This document shows, in pieces, positions 24,893 to 27,103 of a DNA stretch of 27,103 bases (within the stretch, counting starts at the first letter, position 1; each line of letters begins with the position of its first letter). Both the position numbers and the translations under genes were made by a program. This stretch comes from Candidatus Desantisiibacteriota bacterium. GTDB taxonomy: Bacteria; UBA9089; CG2-30-40-21. The stretch is taken from NCBI GenBank assembly GCA_016208205.1, contig JACQYP010000143.1, positions 1 through 27,103 on the forward strand. The letters are read 5' to 3'. Below the pieces are notes generated by a model that did not search any database, was not told the DNA's origin, and saw nothing but the letters and a program-made list of their open reading frames with translations.

Positions 24893-25101
24893 GATTTACT
24901 GTAACCCCGCATTGCCGTGTGTCATGAGATCTTGAAACCTATTGCCACTGTGGATGTTCCCTTGAATGGTTCTCTGCTTCGTTGCTATAAAGACAACAAA
25001 CAATCCGCATTCAAAGTTTTTAGAACGCCCGTTAAATAGATACTGAAACAAAATAACACCATGCATCACGCACATAGCAGGGAAAAATCCTCTTTCCTTC
25101 T
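24855..25101 (-). ncRNA. Candidate structured small RNA, 6S-like
   Basis: Framed by a sigma70-type promoter (25136-25108) and an intrinsic terminator (24892-24855) with no open reading frame between. The roughly 205-nt body folds into one long interrupted hairpin: CCCTGC (25082-25077) pairs with GCGGGG (24910-24905), then GTG/CAC and CATG/CATG, then an open central region. An upper arm has GTTC/GAAC and CTTTGAATG (25016-25008) with CATTCAAGG (24968-24960), and an apical GTTG/CAAC loop. A rod with a large central bubble is the shape of 6S RNA, which binds the housekeeping RNA polymerase. The primary sequence is not diagnostic. RNase P RNA, SRP RNA and tmRNA signatures are absent. The transcript itself is well supported; the 6S label is inference. 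Confidence 0.55.
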
Positions 25102-25107
25102 ATTAAA

Positions 25108-25136
25108 AGAATAACATACAATTACCAAAATGTCAA
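25108..25136 (-). promoter_or_regulatory. Promoter of the small RNA
   Basis: On the - strand: TTGACA (25136-25131), 17-nt spacer, TATTCT (25113-25108). Predicted +1 near 25101. No ribosome site or open frame follows. Confidence 0.8.
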
Positions 25137-25156
25137 TATATTTTTTAGTAATTTGT

Positions 25157-25212
25157 GTAACTATTCAGATTCACGGTTCAAGGTTGCAATACCAGCTAAC
25201 CTAAGTAGTTAC
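25157..25212. repeat. 56-bp element with GTAACTAYTYAG ends
   Basis: GTAACTATTCAG (25157-25168) and CTAAGTAGTTAC (25201-25212) pair at 10 of 12 positions. Between them is a GATTCACGGTTCAAGG word. Same end type as 24188-24344. Confidence 0.65.
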
Positions 25213-25295
25213 GATTATTTAATCTCTGCGAAATCTACGAAATCTTTGCTGAACTCTTGTGTTAAAAAAGTTGCTTGCACAGGTCGAAATTTCTC
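25213..25295 (+). repeat. 83-bp repeat left of hisG
   Basis: Aligns over its full length, inverted, with 26797-26880 at roughly 85% identity by eye (shared GCTGAACTCTTG, GTTAAAAAA, TTGCACAG, TCGAAA). It ends exactly where the hisG -35 box begins. Confidence 0.8.
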
Positions 25296-25325
25296 TTGAC
25301 TCAAATAACTTGGATATGATATAAT
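25296..25325 (+). promoter_or_regulatory. hisG promoter
   Basis: TTGACT (25296-25301), 18-nt spacer, TATAAT (25320-25325), predicted +1 near 25332, giving a leader of about 52 nt. Confidence 0.75.
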
Positions 25326-25336
25326 TTTTATAAAAT

Positions 25337-25359
25337 AGGTATCGGCATATCTGATACCT
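25337..25359 (+). promoter_or_regulatory. Leader hairpin upstream of hisG
   Basis: AGGTATC (25337-25343) pairs with GATACCT (25353-25359) just before GGAGG. No T-tract and no His-codon leader peptide was found, so it is not a classical his attenuator. It may affect message stability or ribosome access. Confidence 0.45.
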
Positions 25360-25383
25360 TAAAAATATGGAGGCGTAGAAAAA

Positions 25384-26253
25384 ATGTTATTAAAACTTGG
25401 GTTACCAAAAGGCAGTTTGCAAAATGCTACATTTGAGTTATTTCAAAAGGCAGGATTTAATATCTCTATTGGGAAACGATCATATTTTCCTACCATTGAT
25501 GATGATGAAATAGAGTTAATGTTGGTCAGGGCACAGGAGATGTCAAGGTATGTTGAGGAAGGGATGTTTGATGCAGGACTGACAGGGCTTGATTGGATTA
25601 GAGAAAACAATTCAGATGTAGTTGAGGTAGCAGATTTACAATATGCCAAGCAGGGATTCAGACCTGTCCGATGGGTTTTAGCTGTGCCGAATGATTCGTC
25701 AATTCAGAGTGTCCGGGATTTACAAGGCAAACATATTGCTACTGAATTAGTAAATGCAACTAAGGCATATCTTGAGAAGAATGGTGTATCAGCAAATGTT
25801 GAATTTTCATGGGGAGCAACCGAGGTAAAGGCACCAAGACTTGTGGACGCAATTGTGGAATTAACAGAAACAGGCTCTTCCTTGCGAGCAAACAATCTAC
25901 GAATTGTAGAAACTATCCTTGAGTCATCTACAAAATTAATTGCTAATAAAGATGCCTGGAATGACCCTCAAAAGCGAAAGAAAATAGAAAATATCGTAAT
26001 CCTTCTTCAAGGAACCCTTAATGCCGGACAAAAAGTAGGATTAAAAATGAATATTCCAAAGGATAATCTATCACAAATCCTTGAAATCTTACCTGCCTTA
26101 AAGAAACCTACTATTTCTAACCTGAGTGATGAAAACTGGTTTGATGTAGATACCATTATTGACGAGAAGGTTGTACGAAAGATAATTCCAGAGCTTAAAA
26201 GGGCAGGAGCTACAGGAATTGTTGAATATCCGTTGAATAAGGTGATTTATTAA
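25384..26253 (+). CDS. hisG: ATP phosphoribosyltransferase, long form
   Basis: First enzyme of histidine synthesis: joins ATP and PRPP to give phosphoribosyl-ATP. The 289-aa length and the C-terminal domain ([30 protein letters not shown] ... [13 protein letters not shown]) mark the long form, with an ACT-like regulatory domain that binds histidine, so no HisZ is needed. The catalytic part starts [14 protein letters not shown] and has the GLTGLDWI segment, the [21 protein letters not shown] strand and a PRPP-type loop around [18 protein letters not shown] lies 10 nt before the ATG. It stands alone, with its own promoter, between inverted repeats; no other his gene is in the window. Confidence 0.96.
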   Translation: MLLKLGLPKGSLQNATFELFQKAGFNISIGKRSYFPTIDDDEIELMLVRAQEMSRYVEEGMFDAGLTGLDWIRENNSDVVEVADLQYAKQGFRPVRWVLAVPNDSSIQSVRDLQGKHIATELVNATKAYLEKNGVSANVEFSWGATEVKAPRLVDAIVELTETGSSLRANNLRIVETILESSTKLIANKDAWNDPQKRKKIENIVILLQGTLNAGQKVGLKMNIPKDNLSQILEILPALKKPTISNLSDENWFDVDTIIDEKVVRKIIPELKRAGATGIVEYPLNKVIY

Positions 26254-26271
26254 ATAGTGTCGTGTCAATGA

Positions 26272-26341
26272 TGACTGGTGGTATGGTAGTCTGAGTGTCT
26301 AATCGACTATGATAGAGTCAGGCTACCAGACACCATGACAC
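26272..26341 (+). repeat. Long imperfect hairpin after hisG
   Basis: GTGTCA (26272-26277) pairs with TGACAC (26336-26341), continuing with GGTGG/CACC and GGTAG/CTACC, and an inner GACT/AGTC loop. It could protect or end the hisG message, but A-rich rather than T-rich sequence follows. Confidence 0.5.
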
Positions 26342-26471
26342 AAAATACCTGAATATTTATGCTAATTTCTAATTTCAAACCGCAAATTTTCGACCTATGC
26401 AATCGGAATTCACTATGCACAAAAGCTGTCATTAGGTAAACAAAAAAATAATCACAATATCATCTTTGACC

Positions 26472-26645
26472 TTATCCCTGAATTTGCTCCGTAGGAGCAA
26501 TCTGTTTGTAGAAAAAATACAGATACCCTATCTGCTTATCAATCTCAAAAGCTTGCTTATGGTATTTCATTGCCTGCTCCAGCTTTCCCATCTTACAATA
26601 AATCAGCCCAATATTACCCAAAGTTGCGACCTGTGTGATTGAAAT
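26472..26645 (-). pseudogene. TPR-protein remnant
   Basis: An open stretch of about 58 codons on the - strand reads VATLGNIGLIYCKMGKLEQA, then MKYHKQAFEIDKQIGYLYFF, and ends at TAA (26474-26472). This is one and a half canonical TPR units of the TPR_12 kind. A TAA precedes it (26648-26646) and there is no start codon or ribosome site, so it is a leftover of a longer TPR gene. Confidence 0.65.
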
Positions 26646-26670
26646 TTACCACAGGTTAAAAAGTTTCTTA

Positions 26671-26699
26671 ATCTGTGAAAATCTGTGTAATCTGTGGAT
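26671..26699. repeat. Single arm of the CCACAGATTACACAG repeat
   Basis: Identical over 29 nt to the right arm at 13472-13500, here without a nearby partner arm. The surrounding 26254-27103 stretch holds no intact gene, only repeats, the TPR remnant and a tract of seven G (about 26734-26740). Confidence 0.85.
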
Positions 26700-26796
26700 A
26701 TATTGATTGCACAGATAAATTTTTTGTAACCAGGGGGGGTTACCAAAGACAGTATTTTTTTACTTTATATAATATCAGACTTCTACAATGTGAAAA

Positions 26797-26880
26797 GAAA
26801 ATTTTCGAGCTGTGCAAACGACTTTTTTTAACGCAAGAGTTCAGCAGAGATTACACAGAGTTCGCAGAGGTTAAACAATC
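26797..26880 (-). repeat. 84-bp repeat right of hisG (inverted partner of 25213-25295)
   Basis: Reverse complement aligns end to end with the copy left of hisG. The inner part (TTCAGCAGAGATTACACAGAG) shares the syntax of the CCACAGATTACACAG family. It is followed by GTAACCGTTCACGGTT, the same word as at the YfhO gene end. Confidence 0.8.
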
Positions 26881-26945
26881 TGTAACCGTTCACGGTTGTC
26901 GGTTCTGAACTGACACCGTATATTGCTGTCATTCCTGTGCATCAC

Positions 26946-27036
26946 TGTCATTCCTGCGTATGCAGGAATCTCCCCTTCAGGTGTCCTAATCGTCTCTACG
27001 GACATAAGAGAGATTCCTGCATACGCAGGAATGACA
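26946..27036. repeat. GTCATTCCTGCGTATGCAGG inverted repeat
   Basis: Perfect 27-bp arms 26946-26972 and 27010-27036; each arm is itself a small hairpin (ATTCCTGC/GCAGGAAT). A partial third copy lies at about 26928-26943. Similar words are widespread intergenic repeats in many bacteria (from memory). After it, to 27103, come GTGAACGGTTA and CTCTGCGTCTC words and no gene. Confidence 0.9.
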
Positions 27037-27103
27037 ATGTCTTCTGTTCTTTTGTATCTATCTACTGTGAACGGTTAAATAATCTCTATCTCCTCTGCGT
27101 CTC

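Noticed and set aside
24855..25101. RNase P RNA or SRP RNA for the structured transcript
   Set aside because: No GAGGAAAGUCC-type P RNA core and no GGAAG/GNRA SRP tetraloop domain was found.
25337..25359. Histidine attenuator or riboswitch before hisG
   Set aside because: Only one short hairpin, no run of His codons, no terminator partner, and the leader is too short for known riboswitches.
26675..26908. 77-codon + strand open frame
   Set aside because: It translates the CCACAGATTACACAG word, a G-run and the 84-bp repeat; no ribosome site, domain or family resemblance.

Overview
The window looks like a chromosomal piece of an uncultured diderm (Gram-negative type) bacterium. It is A+T-rich and carries an outer-membrane secretin, apolipoprotein N-acyltransferase and a FecR/beta-barrel protein next to an S-layer-homology protein. 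Its intergenic DNA is crowded with short palindromic repeat families of the kind seen in groundwater candidate-phylum genomes (Omnitrophota or Desantisbacteria-like). That placement is an impression, not a demonstration. Core genes (smpB, ssrA, lnt, mnmE, hisG) show it is not a phage or plasmid. No transposase, integrase or CRISPR array was seen.

Layout. 1-3.8 kb (+): a secretin with four tandem N-terminal domains, an acylneuraminate-type cytidylyltransferase and a YgjP/SprT-like zinc peptidase. 3.8-8.4 kb (-): a FecR-domain/barrel protein, tmRNA (ssrA) with its partner smpB, and lnt. smpB and lnt both have sigma70-like promoters that place +1 exactly on the A of the ATG, which predicts leaderless mRNAs. 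8.7-13.3 kb (-): a four-gene cassette of methyltransferase, polyprenyl-phosphate-type GT2 glycosyltransferase, second methyltransferase and YfhO-type membrane protein, suggesting lipid-linked sugar transfer outside the membrane. 13.5-16.3 kb (-): a broken secreted DNRLRE/Fn3/GH123-like protein, split by a dispersed repeat, a 15-C run and an in-frame stop. 16.5-20.3 kb (-): a TPR/SH3-like periplasmic protein and an SLH protein. 20.5-24.0 kb (+): a NirJ/AhbC-type radical SAM protein, a BRO-N/DinD-like protein and mnmE. 24.0-27.1 kb: a small TPR protein, a strong candidate structured RNA (6S-like, - strand, with promoter and terminator), hisG with its own promoter, and a TPR remnant embedded in repeats.

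The most unusual content lies between the genes. Nearly every gap holds a different palindromic element. Examples are a 105-bp element of three hairpins present twice, elements with GTAACTAYTYAGG-like inverted ends, an 83-bp inverted repeat flanking hisG, and several families that share one syntax with swapped modules. Some have invaded genes: one adds a peptide insert, one supplies the last codons of the YfhO gene, one supplies the stop of lnt, and one accompanies the break in the GH123-like gene. The unannotated 6S-like RNA, the two leaderless promoters and the repeat elements are the best leads.
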